A DNA stretch of 64,000 bases, from assembly GCA_910579705.1 (NCBI GenBank), contig CAJTUI010000006.1, positions 62,001-126,000 on the forward strand. The letters are read 5' to 3'. Source of the stretch: an uncultured Christensenella sp. (GTDB lineage Bacteria > Bacillota > Clostridia > Christensenellales > Borkfalkiaceae). Position 1 is the first letter of the stretch, and each line of letters starts with the position of its first letter. Below are positions 35,604 to 44,804 of this stretch, piece after piece. The position numbers and the translations under genes are program-made. The notes under the pieces are model-generated. The model searched no databases, was not told the origin of the DNA, and worked only from the letters and a program-made list of their open reading frames with translations.

Positions 35604-36120
35604 ATCCGATTATCCCCTTGTCGCAAATAAACATATCCAGAGGCACGTCCCAGCCGTCCTCTTTGAAATCACATATCTGGAACCCGTAGCCGAGCCCGAC
35701 TTTAAGCGTTGCCGCTTTTTCGAAATACCTGTCGTAAAAGCCCTTGCCGTAGCCGATACGGAACCCTTTCGCATTGACTGCGATAAGCGGAGTTATCGTT
35801 ACCTGCACGCTGCCTTTAAAGGCCAGTCCCGTCGGCTCCTCTATCCCGAACGCGCCTTTAACGGTTTGTCCGTACGGTGCGGGGACGATTTTATCGCCCT
35901 CCACGCGCGGAAGATACACGCTTTTGCCCGCATTTAAAAGCGCTGAAATTATGCGGCTTGTGTCCGCCTCTCCCGAAAACGAGTTGTATACGAAAAAGCT
36001 GTCGTAGCCCGAAAGCGCGCCCATAACGTTTTCGAGTATCGCAAGATCGGCCGCGCGACGCTCATCGCCCCGAAATTCCGCCCTTTCCTTTAAAAGTCTT
36101 TTACGGATTTTATCTTTCAT
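35587..36120 (-). CDS. 5-formyltetrahydrofolate cyclo-ligase
   Basis: Converts 5-formyl-THF to 5,10-methenyl-THF with ATP. The C-terminal signature GFRIGYGKGFYDRYF (about residues 119-133) and the N-terminal KDKIRKRLLKER are typical of the family. The 177-residue length is slightly short. It overlaps the alr stop by 11 nt upstream. It complements the folate operon at 54-57 kb. Confidence 0.93.
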   Translation of the reverse strand: MKDKIRKRLLKERAEFRGDERRAADLAILENVMGALSGYDSFFVYNSFSGEADTSRIISALLNAGKSVYLPRVEGDKIVPAPYGQTVKGAFGIEEPTGLAFKGSVQVTITPLIAVNAKGFRIGYGKGFYDRYFEKAATLKVGLGYGFQICDFKEDGWDVPLDMFICDKGIIGYAQKR

Positions 36121-37084
36121 AAATTCTTTCAGAACGCCGCGTAACGTTTGTAAGCACCTCGTAAGAAATAGTGCCGCACCTCTTCGCGTACTCGTCGGCG
36201 TTGTCCATAACGCAAATCATATCGCCGCCTGCCTGCGCGACAAACGCGTCCATACACAGCGTTTTTTCACCGAGCGGCACTCCGCGCGCGAACCCGTCGG
36301 CATAGCCGCACCTGTAACAGTACAGCGCGCCGTAGCTCCTGTCGGCCTTGTTATAGCCCACGCCGCCGCCTATAAACGGCGTTACCTGCGTGCGCCGCGC
36401 GTATACTTTGAGCGCGGGAGCGAACCCTTCCGAAGAAAAGCCGTACGGTGCATAGCCGTAAAGAAGTATACCGCATCTCACTCCGTCCAGAAGGAATTTT
36501 CCGCCGCGAAGAAGTCCGCCGCTTGCGGAGATATGCGCGGTCGCGTTCGGGTTGATTTGTTTTACCGCCCGCGCGCACTCTTCGAATATAGTAAGTTGGC
36601 GCAAACTTGCGGCCCCGTCGTGCGGGGCGTATAAGTGCGAATACACGCCCTCTATACTCTCGGGCGGTATTGTCTTCAAAAGCTTATAAAGCGAATCGGG
36701 ATTGCAGCCGTGCCTGTTCATTCCCGTATTTACTTTGATATGACAGGGCGCCCCGCCGGCAAGCGTCGCCGCGGCGGGGCCGTTCACCGTAAGCGTAAGC
36801 CCGTATGCCTTCGCCCGAGCAACGTCAAGTGTATCGAGCGGCGGCGTGAATACGAGCACGGGTTTCGAAACGCCCGCGATTCGGAGTGCAATCCCCTCCT
36901 CGATTATCGCCACGCAAAAGCCGTAAACTTCCGCCTCGATATACCTTGCAACTTCTTCCGCGCCGTGGCCGTAAGCGTCGGCCTTGACAACGGCGAAAAC
37001 TTTCGCGCCGTTTGAAAGCGTGTTTATCCTTTGCGCGTTTTGCCTGATATTTCTCAGGTTGATAACCGACAAAGTTCTTTGCAT
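36110..37084 (-). CDS. alr: Alanine racemase
   Basis: PLP enzyme making D-alanine for peptidoglycan. The PLP lysine lies in VVKADAYGHG (about residue 33), and the second-base Tyr fits GGGVGYNKADR. The 324-residue length is at the short end of the family (usually 360-390), with the C-terminal beta domain condensed. No Shine-Dalgarno site precedes the ATG; a TATAAT 6 nt upstream suggests a leaderless internal start. It heads the unit alr - cyclo-ligase - membrane protein - rsmD - coaD - DAHP synthase - pheA. Confidence 0.9.
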   Translation of the reverse strand: MQRTLSVINLRNIRQNAQRINTLSNGAKVFAVVKADAYGHGAEEVARYIEAEVYGFCVAIIEEGIALRIAGVSKPVLVFTPPLDTLDVARAKAYGLTLTVNGPAAATLAGGAPCHIKVNTGMNRHGCNPDSLYKLLKTIPPESIEGVYSHLYAPHDGAASLRQLTIFEECARAVKQINPNATAHISASGGLLRGGKFLLDGVRCGILLYGYAPYGFSSEGFAPALKVYARRTQVTPFIGGGVGYNKADRSYGALYCYRCGYADGFARGVPLGEKTLCMDAFVAQAGGDMICVMDNADEYAKRCGTISYEVLTNVTRRSERIYER

Positions 37085-37090
37085 ACCGTA

Positions 37091-37096
37091 ATTATA
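37091..37096 (-). promoter_or_regulatory. -10 box just ahead of alr
   Basis: TATAAT on the minus strand ends 6 nt before the alr ATG. The -35 region is weak (AAGACA at an 18-nt spacing, 4 of 6). Confidence 0.45.
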
Positions 37097-37119
37097 TGCT
37101 TGAAAAGCAAAAGTTGTCT

Positions 37120-37686
37120 TTACTCCCCGACCCGCACTTTGCGCTTGCGCACCACGGGCGCAACCGTTTTTGCGAGTATCGCCGCGAGCACGGACAAAGC
37201 CGCGTCCTTGGGCATATATACAAGATTTCCGAAAATAAACAGGTTGGTAAGATTTTCAACGCCGAGAAGGCGTGCCGCGATTATACAGTACGGAACGCCG
37301 ATAACGTAGTCGGCCGCGAACGCGGCAAGCGCCGCGACTATGTATCGCCAAAGCGGGGGATTATTTTTTCCGACTATCAGGCCGCCTACTCCCGCCGCGG
37401 CGATAAAGCCGATTATGTAACCGAAAGACGGTTTTAAAACGTACGCTATTCCGCCGCCCGCGGTAAATACGGGCAAGCCGACAAGGCCCGAAAAACAGTA
37501 TACGGACATAGCGATAACGCCCTTTTTCCAGCCGAGCAACAGCCCCGCCAGCACCGACACCGCGGTCTGGAACGTAAGCGGGACGAGCGGAAAAGGTATC
37601 TGTATGTATGTTGCGGCGACCATAAGGACGATAAACATTGCGCATTCGGCAATATCCGCCGCGAGAAATTTAGCTTTGCGTTTCAT
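37120..37686 (-). CDS. bioY: Biotin transporter S component BioY
   Basis: ECF-type substrate-binding membrane protein for biotin. There are about six TM helices with the BioY landmarks IQIPFPLVPLTFQT, GLVGLPVF and YVLKPSFGYIIGF. The ATG at 37686 is chosen because it gives the family N-terminus. It has no Shine-Dalgarno site, and TATAAT lies 6 nt upstream of a consensus-type promoter. The energising EcfA/T genes are not in the window. Confidence 0.95.
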   Translation of the reverse strand: MKRKAKFLAADIAECAMFIVLMVAATYIQIPFPLVPLTFQTAVSVLAGLLLGWKKGVIAMSVYCFSGLVGLPVFTAGGGIAYVLKPSFGYIIGFIAAAGVGGLIVGKNNPPLWRYIVAALAAFAADYVIGVPYCIIAARLLGVENLTNLFIFGNLVYMPKDAALSVLAAILAKTVAPVVRKRKVRVGE

Positions 37687-37692
37687 AACGTT

Positions 37693-37722
37693 ATTATATA
37701 ATAAGGCGGTCGGCCGTGTCAA
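37693..37722 (-). promoter_or_regulatory. Predicted leaderless promoter of bioY
   Basis: On the minus strand TTGACA, an 18-nt spacer and TATAAT are followed by 6 nt and the ATG. The -35 box is 4 nt from that of the divergent lipoprotein promoter. Confidence 0.75.
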
Positions 37723-37726
37723 TTAC

Positions 37727-37755
37727 TTGACAAACGCTTGCGCCGATTATATTAT
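37727..37755 (+). promoter_or_regulatory. Promoter of the 37788 lipoprotein gene
   Basis: TTGACA, a 17-nt spacer and TATTAT are followed by a leader of about 25 nt containing AAGGAG. Confidence 0.7.
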
Positions 37756-37787
37756 AAATTAACGCGATTAACCGCTAAGGAGAAACT

Positions 37788-38279
37788 ATGAAAAAGATTT
37801 TAACCGCGCTTGTAACGATAATGACCGCCCTTGCCTTTTCGGGCTGTGCCGACGCGCCAATAGCAGACGGCGGCAACACCGAAATCGGGCAGGGCTATTC
37901 TATATGTTACGCTTTCACCGCCTCTTCCGACGTTACGGAAATAAACGATAAGACGGTAATGAAAGATTATATGGACGCGCTCGGCGGCGACGGGTTGCTT
38001 GAATTCGACGGATACGACGGCGATTTCGGGTTTTACATAACTTCCGTTTACGGAATAACTTCGAGAGTGGTCGCCTCCACCCCCAACTCATATACGGGCT
38101 ACGACTGGGCGGTATACACCACGCTGACAGAGCTGGACGGCGCGCCCTATACCTCGGACGACGCGTTTATATACGGCGGGGTCACGCTGTACAAAAGCAG
38201 TTACGGTGTTTCGGGCCTGCCCTGCGTGGAAGGACATACGTACGCGCTTGTCTACGAACTGTCGTCAATGAGCTGGTAA
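37788..38279 (+). CDS. Lipoprotein with DUF4430-like domain
   Basis: A 163-residue lipoprotein (lipobox FSGC, Cys about 21). The region GDFGFYITSVYGI followed by YDWAVYTTL resembles the DUF4430/transcobalamin-C-like domain, which in other proteins binds cobalamin or related ligands. The next gene, 3 nt downstream, is an ECF-type S component, so the pair could capture and import one vitamin-like compound. The ligand is not determined. Confidence 0.6.
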   Translation: MKKILTALVTIMTALAFSGCADAPIADGGNTEIGQGYSICYAFTASSDVTEINDKTVMKDYMDALGGDGLLEFDGYDGDFGFYITSVYGITSRVVASTPNSYTGYDWAVYTTLTELDGAPYTSDDAFIYGGVTLYKSSYGVSGLPCVEGHTYALVYELSSMSW

Positions 38280-38282
38280 ACG

Positions 38283-39038
38283 GTGAACGGTAAAAAACGC
38301 TTGCCGCCCTCGGCGGAAATTGCATATATTGCGGTTATGTGCGCGCTCTTAATCGGCGGCCAGTACGTATTCTCGTTCGTTGCGGGCGTGGAAATCGTCA
38401 CCCTGCTTTTAATGTGCTTTTCGTTCGTGTTCGGTGCAAGGTGCGGAACGGTTTGCGCGGTTGCGTTCTCGCTGCTGCGTTGCGCGGTGTTCGGGTTCTA
38501 CCCAACCGCCGTAATCCTGTATCTCGTCTACTACCCTCTTCTGTCCGCCGCGGCGGCAGGGCTGGGCAGGCTGGAAAACGAGTATAAAAGCCCGCGCGCG
38601 CCGTTTATCGCGGCGGTAAACATACTGCTTTTAACGCTTGCGGCGGCGTGCGTATTGTGCTTTGCGCTGGACTTAATCAAAGTGTCGCGCGTGTATAAGG
38701 TCACTGTAAACGTTTTGCTGTGGTTACTGTTTTCGATTTGCGCCGCGCTGTGCGCCGCGTTTGACTTTGCCTACATATCGGGTAAAAAGAAGGGCGGAAA
38801 CCCCGAAATTTTAAAAACGGTAACCGCCGCGGGCGTTGCGGCCGTGTGCACCGTTATGTTTACTCTTCTGGACGATATAATTACGCCGCTATTCTGGGGC
38901 TACTCCGAAAGAACCGCGCTTGCGTACTTCTACGCCTCGTTCACGGCGATGTTGCCGCAGACGGTTTGCGCGGCCGTAAGCGTTGCAACGCTGTTTCTTC
39001 CGCTGACCGCGGCAATGAAACGCGCGAAAAGAATATAA
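38283..39038 (+). CDS. ECF transporter S-component-like membrane protein
   Basis: A 251-residue protein with about six TM helices, starting at a GTG 3 nt after the lipoprotein gene. The first helix region (IAYIAVMCALLIGGQYVFSFV) and LLMCFSFVFGARCG have the pattern of ECF S components. Substrate specificity cannot be read from sequence, but the upstream DUF4430-like lipoprotein hints at a cobalamin-type ligand. No A/T module is adjacent. Confidence 0.7.
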   Translation: MNGKKRLPPSAEIAYIAVMCALLIGGQYVFSFVAGVEIVTLLLMCFSFVFGARCGTVCAVAFSLLRCAVFGFYPTAVILYLVYYPLLSAAAAGLGRLENEYKSPRAPFIAAVNILLLTLAAACVLCFALDLIKVSRVYKVTVNVLLWLLFSICAALCAAFDFAYISGKKKGGNPEILKTVTAAGVAAVCTVMFTLLDDIITPLFWGYSERTALAYFYASFTAMLPQTVCAAVSVATLFLPLTAAMKRAKRI

Positions 39039-39055
39039 AATTCAGGCGGGGCGCG

Positions 39056-40465
39056 TCAATCGCGCTCCGCCTCTTTTTCTTGTTTGGGTTTAAGTTTTTT
39101 AAAATACAGCACGGTGAGCACCACCGCGACTATTATCGCGACGAAATCCGATACGGGCGCGGCCCAGAGCACACCGTCTATACCGTAAAACATCGGCAAT
39201 ATACAGGCCAGCGGCACGAAACATACAATGTCGCGCACGACCGATGCGATTACCGCGAGCACGGGCCTGCCAGCCGCCTGAAAGAAAATGGACGACATTT
39301 TTATTGTCAGGGTAAAGGTTATAAACATCAGAAAGATTCTGAAAAGCTTGACTGCAAAGTCCCAGTACATCTCCGTGTCTATACCCTGCGCGGGGTCGGG
39401 CTCGCCGAATATTCCCGCGACGGCGCGGGGCGCGGCCTCGAAAAGAATTGTCGCGGTTATGCTTACGGTGAGCGTGCAGATAAGTATGTAAAGATAAATC
39501 TTTTTGACCCTGTCCGTATTGTCCGCGCCAACGTTATAGCCGATAATCGGCTGACAGCCCAAAACTATGCCGACGACAATGCTTATAACGACCGTAAACA
39601 CCTTACTCTCCACTGCGATAAGCGCGATGGGTATATCCTTACCGTAGGGCGACATTGCGCCGTATTTGGAAAGCATAACGTTGCACAGCACGGATATTAC
39701 GACTATCGTCATCTGGGTAATGAACGAGGACACGCCCAGTTTTAAAGCGTGAACGAAAACCTTGAAGTCGGGTATCAGACTTTTAAGAGAAAGCTTGAAC
39801 GTTTTGGTGAAAAACGTGAAGTACACGGCGCAAATGACAAGCGAAACCGTCTGACCCGCGACCGTGGCCCACGCCGCGCCCGCCATTCCGAGTTTTAAAA
39901 CGATTATAAACAACGCGTCCAGAACTATGTTTGTCGCCGCGCCCGCAAGCATAGAGGCCATTGCCCAGGCGGGACTTCCGTCCGAACGCATAACTCCGTT
40001 CATCATATTCATAGCCATATACACGGGAAAAAAGCCGAGGATTATTACAAAGTATTCCGAGGCAAGGCCTATGCTGTTTTCAGATGCGCCGAAAAGCGTT
40101 AACACGGGAATTTTGAGCGGGTAAAACAGGGCCATCAACAACAGGCCCGAAATTATTGTGAGCGTAAGCCCGCTGCCTATCGCCTTGTGCGCTTTCTCCG
40201 CGTCGTTACGGCCCTGACAGATATTGAGATACGCGGCGCAACCGTCGCCGAAACACCAGGCGAACGCCTGAGAAATTACAAACAGCGGAAACACGACGCC
40301 CGTCGCGGCGTTGCCTAAAACGCTAAGCTCGCTGTTGCCGATAAATATCTGGTCTACTATATTGTACAATGCGCTGACAAGCAACGATAAAACGCAGGGC
40401 ACGGAAAATTTGAGCATAAGTTTGGGTATATTGCCCGTGCCCAGATATTTGTTTTCTTCTTCCAT
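39056..40465 (-). CDS. MATE-family efflux transporter
   Basis: A 469-residue protein with about 12 TM helices. The N-terminal IPKLMLKFSVPCVLSLLVSALYNIVDQIFIG is the MATE signature, and the internal repeat of two six-helix halves is present. It probably exports cationic compounds with Na+ or H+. AGGTGAAG precedes the ATG. The substrate is not determined. Confidence 0.93.
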   Translation of the reverse strand: MEEENKYLGTGNIPKLMLKFSVPCVLSLLVSALYNIVDQIFIGNSELSVLGNAATGVVFPLFVISQAFAWCFGDGCAAYLNICQGRNDAEKAHKAIGSGLTLTIISGLLLMALFYPLKIPVLTLFGASENSIGLASEYFVIILGFFPVYMAMNMMNGVMRSDGSPAWAMASMLAGAATNIVLDALFIIVLKLGMAGAAWATVAGQTVSLVICAVYFTFFTKTFKLSLKSLIPDFKVFVHALKLGVSSFITQMTIVVISVLCNVMLSKYGAMSPYGKDIPIALIAVESKVFTVVISIVVGIVLGCQPIIGYNVGADNTDRVKKIYLYILICTLTVSITATILFEAAPRAVAGIFGEPDPAQGIDTEMYWDFAVKLFRIFLMFITFTLTIKMSSIFFQAAGRPVLAVIASVVRDIVCFVPLACILPMFYGIDGVLWAAPVSDFVAIIVAVVLTVLYFKKLKPKQEKEAERD

Positions 40466-40468
40466 TCT

Positions 40469-41659
40469 TCACCTGCCGAAACGTACGAAATCCACAGCCT
40501 TGGATATTGCAAAGCTGAAAGTATAAAAGCCCAATACAAAAAAGAAACCGAACCCCGCGGCGAAGGGCGTGCAATGGGTCAGAACGTGCAGAAAAGTTAT
40601 TTCGTTTTTCATAAGCTCGGTTTCTATCCACACGTACGCCATAGGCGGCATAACCAAGAGCACAACGGAAAATACGAACGGTATCCCCACCTCCGACACA
40701 AGCGGAATATCCGAAAAAATATTACAAAACACAAGCCCCGACATAAGCAGAAAAAACACGCCTATAATCGGCGGCAGCTGAGGTATCCACAGATAGTGCG
40801 CGACAATCGCCAAGACAGAGACCGCCACTATGCCCAGCGCCACTATTATAAACGGTATTTCACGCGCAAAATTGAATTTTCCGCGCTTTTCTTCGTTTTT
40901 CTCGACCGTGACTTTACCGCCGAACGCCTTGTTTAAACAGACAAACAAATTCTTCGGCAGATTTTTGGGGTATACAAATTCTTTGCCGTCTATCGTAAAG
41001 ACGAGATGCAACATATCGTATTGTTTCGAGATTGTCAGCGAAACCGCGCTGCGGAGAAACGGATATATCTGGCCGTATACCTTCAGTATAACGTATTCCC
41101 CGGTAACGTCTATTGCGCACTCTATGAGCTTGTTGGAGTCCGCACGGTCGATTTCCTCTTTAAATTTACGGTTAAAGTGTCTGTCAGCCGCGTCCCTGCC
41201 GCGGATAAAATTATGCCTGAAACCCCAGCGCACGAATTTACCCCACGCGCCGAAATACGAAACAAGCAATATCGCCGAGCAAGCCGCAACTATTATTAAC
41301 GAAGGCAGCATTGAAAGCGCGACCTTGCCCGCGTCCGCCTCGGTCGACATTCTGTAAATAAAACTTACCGAAAACCAAAGTATCAGCAAAGCGGCAAGCG
41401 CGACCAAAAACAAGCCCTGAAACGAAATGCGCGCACGGCGTTTCATATCGGGCGATAAATCTATCCAGCTCCTGCCGTCGCTCCAAGAAAACACCGTTTC
41501 ACCGAAGTCGTCTTTATAGCCCGCATATGACGGCAAACCGCGCAAAAATTCGCGGTCAGGCATATCGAGGTATTCCATAAAGCCCCGGCGTCCGTATTCC
41601 GTTGAGCGCTCCGTATGACCGGCTTTTATTTTTTTCTTTCTCTTTTTCTGACTGCCCAT
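40469..41659 (-). CDS. Multi-TM protein with an internal YcxB-like domain
   Basis: A 396-residue protein: a very basic N-terminus, two TM helices (about 90-150), a soluble beta domain (about 185-260, with IDVTGEYVILKVYG and FVYPKNLPKNLF) that resembles YcxB/bacterial-PH domains, then about four TM helices. The function is unknown. The ATG lies against the guaA terminator and has no Shine-Dalgarno site. The true start may be the Met about 27 codons later, preceded by GGGG. Confidence 0.6.
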   Translation of the reverse strand: MGSQKKRKKKIKAGHTERSTEYGRRGFMEYLDMPDREFLRGLPSYAGYKDDFGETVFSWSDGRSWIDLSPDMKRRARISFQGLFLVALAALLILWFSVSFIYRMSTEADAGKVALSMLPSLIIVAACSAILLVSYFGAWGKFVRWGFRHNFIRGRDAADRHFNRKFKEEIDRADSNKLIECAIDVTGEYVILKVYGQIYPFLRSAVSLTISKQYDMLHLVFTIDGKEFVYPKNLPKNLFVCLNKAFGGKVTVEKNEEKRGKFNFAREIPFIIVALGIVAVSVLAIVAHYLWIPQLPPIIGVFFLLMSGLVFCNIFSDIPLVSEVGIPFVFSVVLLVMPPMAYVWIETELMKNEITFLHVLTHCTPFAAGFGFFFVLGFYTFSFAISKAVDFVRFGR

Positions 41660-41664
41660 AAGAC

Positions 41665-41697
41665 AAAAAATTAACGGCGGAAACGCACTCCGCCGTT
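41665..41697 (-). terminator. Terminator of guaA
   Basis: AACGGCGGA pairs with TCCGCCGTT across a 7-nt loop and is followed by six T on the minus strand. Confidence 0.85.
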
Positions 41698-41708
41698 TAA
41701 AAGTTTAA

Positions 41709-43250
41709 TCACTCCCATTCTATCGTTGCGGGAGGTTTGGATGTAATGTCGTAAACAATGCGGTTTATATGTTTGACTTCGTTGACAATTCTGTTGGAAA
41801 CCTTTTCCAGAACGTCGTAGGGAATTCTGGAAAAGTCAGCGGTCATAAAATCGTTAGTTGATACGCCGCGCAGAGCCAGCGTATAATCGTAAGTTCTTCC
41901 GTCGCCCATCACGCCGACCGAACGCATATTCGTAAGCACGGCAAAATACTGGTTTATATCGCGGTCAAGACCGGCGTTTGCTATTTCCTCGCGGAATATC
42001 GCGTCCGCCTCCTGTAATACGGCGACCTTGTCGGGGGTGATATCCCCGATTATTCTTATAGCCAGTCCCGGTCCGGGGAAGGGCTGACGCCAAACGAGTT
42101 TTTCGTCCAAACCGAGCGCAATGCCGAGTTTACGAACCTCGTCTTTAAACAGCATTCTCAGCGGCTCGATTATTTCCTTAAAATCAACGTAATCGGGCAG
42201 ACCGCCAACGTTATGGTGAGATTTTATTACCGCGGCGTCGCCGAAGCCCGACTCGATAACGTCGGGATAAATCGTTCCCTGTACAAGGAAATCGACTTTG
42301 CCTATTTTTTTCGCCTCTTCCTCGAACACGCGGATAAATTCTTCGCCTATAATCTTGCGCTTCGCCTCCGGCTCCGTAACGTCTTTAAGTTTAGTTAAAA
42401 AACGCTTGCCGGCGTTTACGCGCACAAAATTCACTCCGCTGTCCGCAAACGCCTCTTCGACTTCGTCACCCTCGTTTTTGCGCATAAGACCGTGGTCGAC
42501 AAAAATGCAGGTAAGCTGTCCGCCGATTGCCTTTGCAAGCAGCTTGCACGCAACCGAGCTGTCGACGCCGCCCGACAACGCAAGCAACGCCTTGCCGCCG
42601 CCAACCTTTTCGCGTATTTCACGTATGGCCGTCTGGGCGTATTCTTCCATAGTCCAGTCGCCGCTGCAACCGCACACGTTATAGAGGAAATTACCCAGCA
42701 TACCGAACCCCTCTTCCGTATGATTGACCTCGGGGTGGAACTGTACGCCGTAGAATTTTTTCTCGGCGTGTTCAATCGCAGCATAAGGGCATTTATCGCT
42801 GTGCCCCACTGCGCGGAACCCTTCCGGCAGGGTTGCGATATGGTCGTTATGGCTCATCCAGACGACAGACTTTTTCTTTAAATGCCTGAAAAGCGGAGAT
42901 TTTGTATCGAACACGCAATCCGTCCTGCCGAACTCGGCGGCCGCCGTCTCGTTTGCCTCTTCGATTTTACCGCCGAGGCCGTAGACCAAAAACTGCGCGC
43001 CGTAGCAAATACCGAGAATGGGCACGCCCAGCTCGAAAATTTCTTTATCCATTCTCGGGGAATTTTCGAGATAGACCGAATTAGGCCCGCCCGTGAATAT
43101 AATGCCCTTCGGGTCCATACTGCGGATTTCTTCGATAGGCGTCTTGTAAGACTTTACTTCGCAGTAAATTTTGTGCTCGCGCACTCTTCTTGCTATTAGC
43201 TGATTGTACTGTCCGCCGAAATCCAGCACCAAAATCTTCTGATGTGTCAT
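41709..43250 (-). CDS. guaA: GMP synthase (glutamine-hydrolysing)
   Basis: Converts XMP to GMP. The glutaminase domain (about 1-195) has GICYGAQ (catalytic Cys about residue 80) and the His-Glu pair in FHPEVNHTEEG. The ATP-pyrophosphatase domain has the P-loop LSGGVDSS. The C-terminal dimerisation domain ends in the invariant PPATIEWE. AGAGGA precedes the ATG. It lies 65 nt from guaB, making a GMP-synthesis pair. Confidence 0.97.
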   Translation of the reverse strand: MTHQKILVLDFGGQYNQLIARRVREHKIYCEVKSYKTPIEEIRSMDPKGIIFTGGPNSVYLENSPRMDKEIFELGVPILGICYGAQFLVYGLGGKIEEANETAAAEFGRTDCVFDTKSPLFRHLKKKSVVWMSHNDHIATLPEGFRAVGHSDKCPYAAIEHAEKKFYGVQFHPEVNHTEEGFGMLGNFLYNVCGCSGDWTMEEYAQTAIREIREKVGGGKALLALSGGVDSSVACKLLAKAIGGQLTCIFVDHGLMRKNEGDEVEEAFADSGVNFVRVNAGKRFLTKLKDVTEPEAKRKIIGEEFIRVFEEEAKKIGKVDFLVQGTIYPDVIESGFGDAAVIKSHHNVGGLPDYVDFKEIIEPLRMLFKDEVRKLGIALGLDEKLVWRQPFPGPGLAIRIIGDITPDKVAVLQEADAIFREEIANAGLDRDINQYFAVLTNMRSVGVMGDGRTYDYTLALRGVSTNDFMTADFSRIPYDVLEKVSNRIVNEVKHINRIVYDITSKPPATIEWE

Positions 43251-43280
43251 AAAATCCTCTTTATTATATTTGTAAAATCA

Positions 43281-43307
43281 AGACCGCCAAAAAAATTTAA
43301 GCGGTCT
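43281..43307 (-). terminator. Weak hairpin between guaB and guaA
   Basis: AGACCGC pairs with GCGGTCT across a 13-nt loop; the T-tract on the minus strand is interrupted. It is probably only a partial terminator. Confidence 0.4.
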
Positions 43308-43314
43308 TTTAAAA

Positions 43315-44769
43315 TTAATTCTTGGGTGAATAGTTGGGCGCTTCCTTGGTGATGGAAATGTCGTGCGGGTGCGATTCCGCAAGCGACGCCGCGGTCATTT
43401 TAACAAACTTCGCGTCCTTTCTCAGTTTCTCTACGGTTGCGCAACCCGTATATCCCATACCCGCGCGGAGGCCGCCCATAAGCTGGAATATTATATCGGA
43501 AAGCACGCCGCGGTAGGGAACCCTGCCTTCAACGCCTTCGGGAACGAACTTTTTCGCGTCCGCCTGAAAATATCTGTCCTTACTGCCCTTAGCCATTGCG
43601 GGAAGAGAGCCCATTCCGCGGTAGGACTTGAAGCTTCTGCCCTGATAAATTTCAAGCTCGCCGGGCGACTCCGCCGTGCCCGCAAACAGCGAACCTATCA
43701 TAACCGCGCTTGCGCCCGCGCCAAGTGCCTTGACTATATCGCCGGAGTACTTAATGCCGCCGTCCGCGATAATGCGCTTGCCGAGCTTGTCCGCCTGCTC
43801 CGCGCAGTCCATAACCGCCGTGAGCTGGGGCATACCAATACCCGCGACGATTCTGGTAGTACAGATAGAGCCGGGGCCGATACCTACTTTAACTACGTCC
43901 GCGCCCGCCTCGATAAGGTCGCGCGTGGCGTCCGCCGTGACGACGTTGCCCGCGACGAGCGGCAGGTCGGGATATGCTTTTTTAACTTTGGCAACCGCCT
44001 CTACAATGCCCTTGGAATGGCCGTGAGCGGAGTCAAGAACCACGAGGTCTACCTTTGCCTGTACGAGGGCGGCAACCCTGTCCAGCACGTCCGCCGAACC
44101 GCCGATAGCGGCCGCGGCCAGAAGCCTGCCCTTCTTGTCCCTTGCGCTGTTGGGATACTGAATGGATTTTTCTATATCTTTAATGGTGATAAGACCTTTG
44201 AGATAGCCGTTTTTATCTACTATGGGAAGTTTCTCTATTCTATGCTTGCCCAAAATTTTCTGGGCCTCGTCCAAAGAAGTGCCTTCGGGCGCGGTGACAA
44301 GCCTGTCCTTTGTCATAACGTTCGCGATAGGCTGGTCGAAATTAGTTTCGAACCTCAAATCGCGGTTGGTGAGAATACCGACAAGCTTTCCGCCCTCGGT
44401 AATGGGAACGCCGCTTATCTTGTATTTTGCCATAAGTTCGCACGCGGCTTTGACGGGCGCGTCGGGCGTGAGATGGAACGGGTCCGTAATGACGCCGTGC
44501 TCGCTCCTCTTGACCTTATCTACCTGCAACGCCTGTTCCTCGATAGACATATTCTTGTGTATAACGCCGATACCGCCTTCTCTCGCCATTGCGATAGCAA
44601 GCTTGCTTTCCGTAACGGTGTCCATCGCCGCGCTTATAAGGGGGATGTTGAGATTAATCCCTTCGCAAAGCGTAGTGCGCAAATCCACCGTTGAAGGCAA
44701 TACGTCGGACGCGGCCGGCACAAGCAACACGTCGTCGAAAGTGAGTGCTTCTTTGACAATTTTACTCAT
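43315..44769 (-). CDS. guaB: IMP dehydrogenase
   Basis: NAD-dependent IMP to XMP step. The 484-residue protein has the N-terminal LTFDDVLLVPA, two CBS domains (about residues 95-210), and the catalytic loop GPGSICTTR (Cys about residue 300), followed by GGIKYSGD and the flap SLPAMAKGSKDRYFQ. AAGGAG is 7 nt before the ATG. Confidence 0.97.
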   Translation of the reverse strand: MSKIVKEALTFDDVLLVPAASDVLPSTVDLRTTLCEGINLNIPLISAAMDTVTESKLAIAMAREGGIGVIHKNMSIEEQALQVDKVKRSEHGVITDPFHLTPDAPVKAACELMAKYKISGVPITEGGKLVGILTNRDLRFETNFDQPIANVMTKDRLVTAPEGTSLDEAQKILGKHRIEKLPIVDKNGYLKGLITIKDIEKSIQYPNSARDKKGRLLAAAAIGGSADVLDRVAALVQAKVDLVVLDSAHGHSKGIVEAVAKVKKAYPDLPLVAGNVVTADATRDLIEAGADVVKVGIGPGSICTTRIVAGIGMPQLTAVMDCAEQADKLGKRIIADGGIKYSGDIVKALGAGASAVMIGSLFAGTAESPGELEIYQGRSFKSYRGMGSLPAMAKGSKDRYFQADAKKFVPEGVEGRVPYRGVLSDIIFQLMGGLRAGMGYTGCATVEKLRKDAKFVKMTAASLAESHPHDISITKEAPNYSPKN

Positions 44770-44804
44770 AGTCTGCTCCTTTGATTTTTTCGTGAAGTTA
44801 AGTT

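Noticed and set aside
43251..43314. Purine riboswitch between guaB and guaA
   Set aside because: The gap is 64 nt with only a weak hairpin and none of the conserved three-way-junction elements.
43363..44694. Plus-strand frame of 443 codons opposite guaB
   Set aside because: Antisense shadow of guaB caused by GC-biased third positions.
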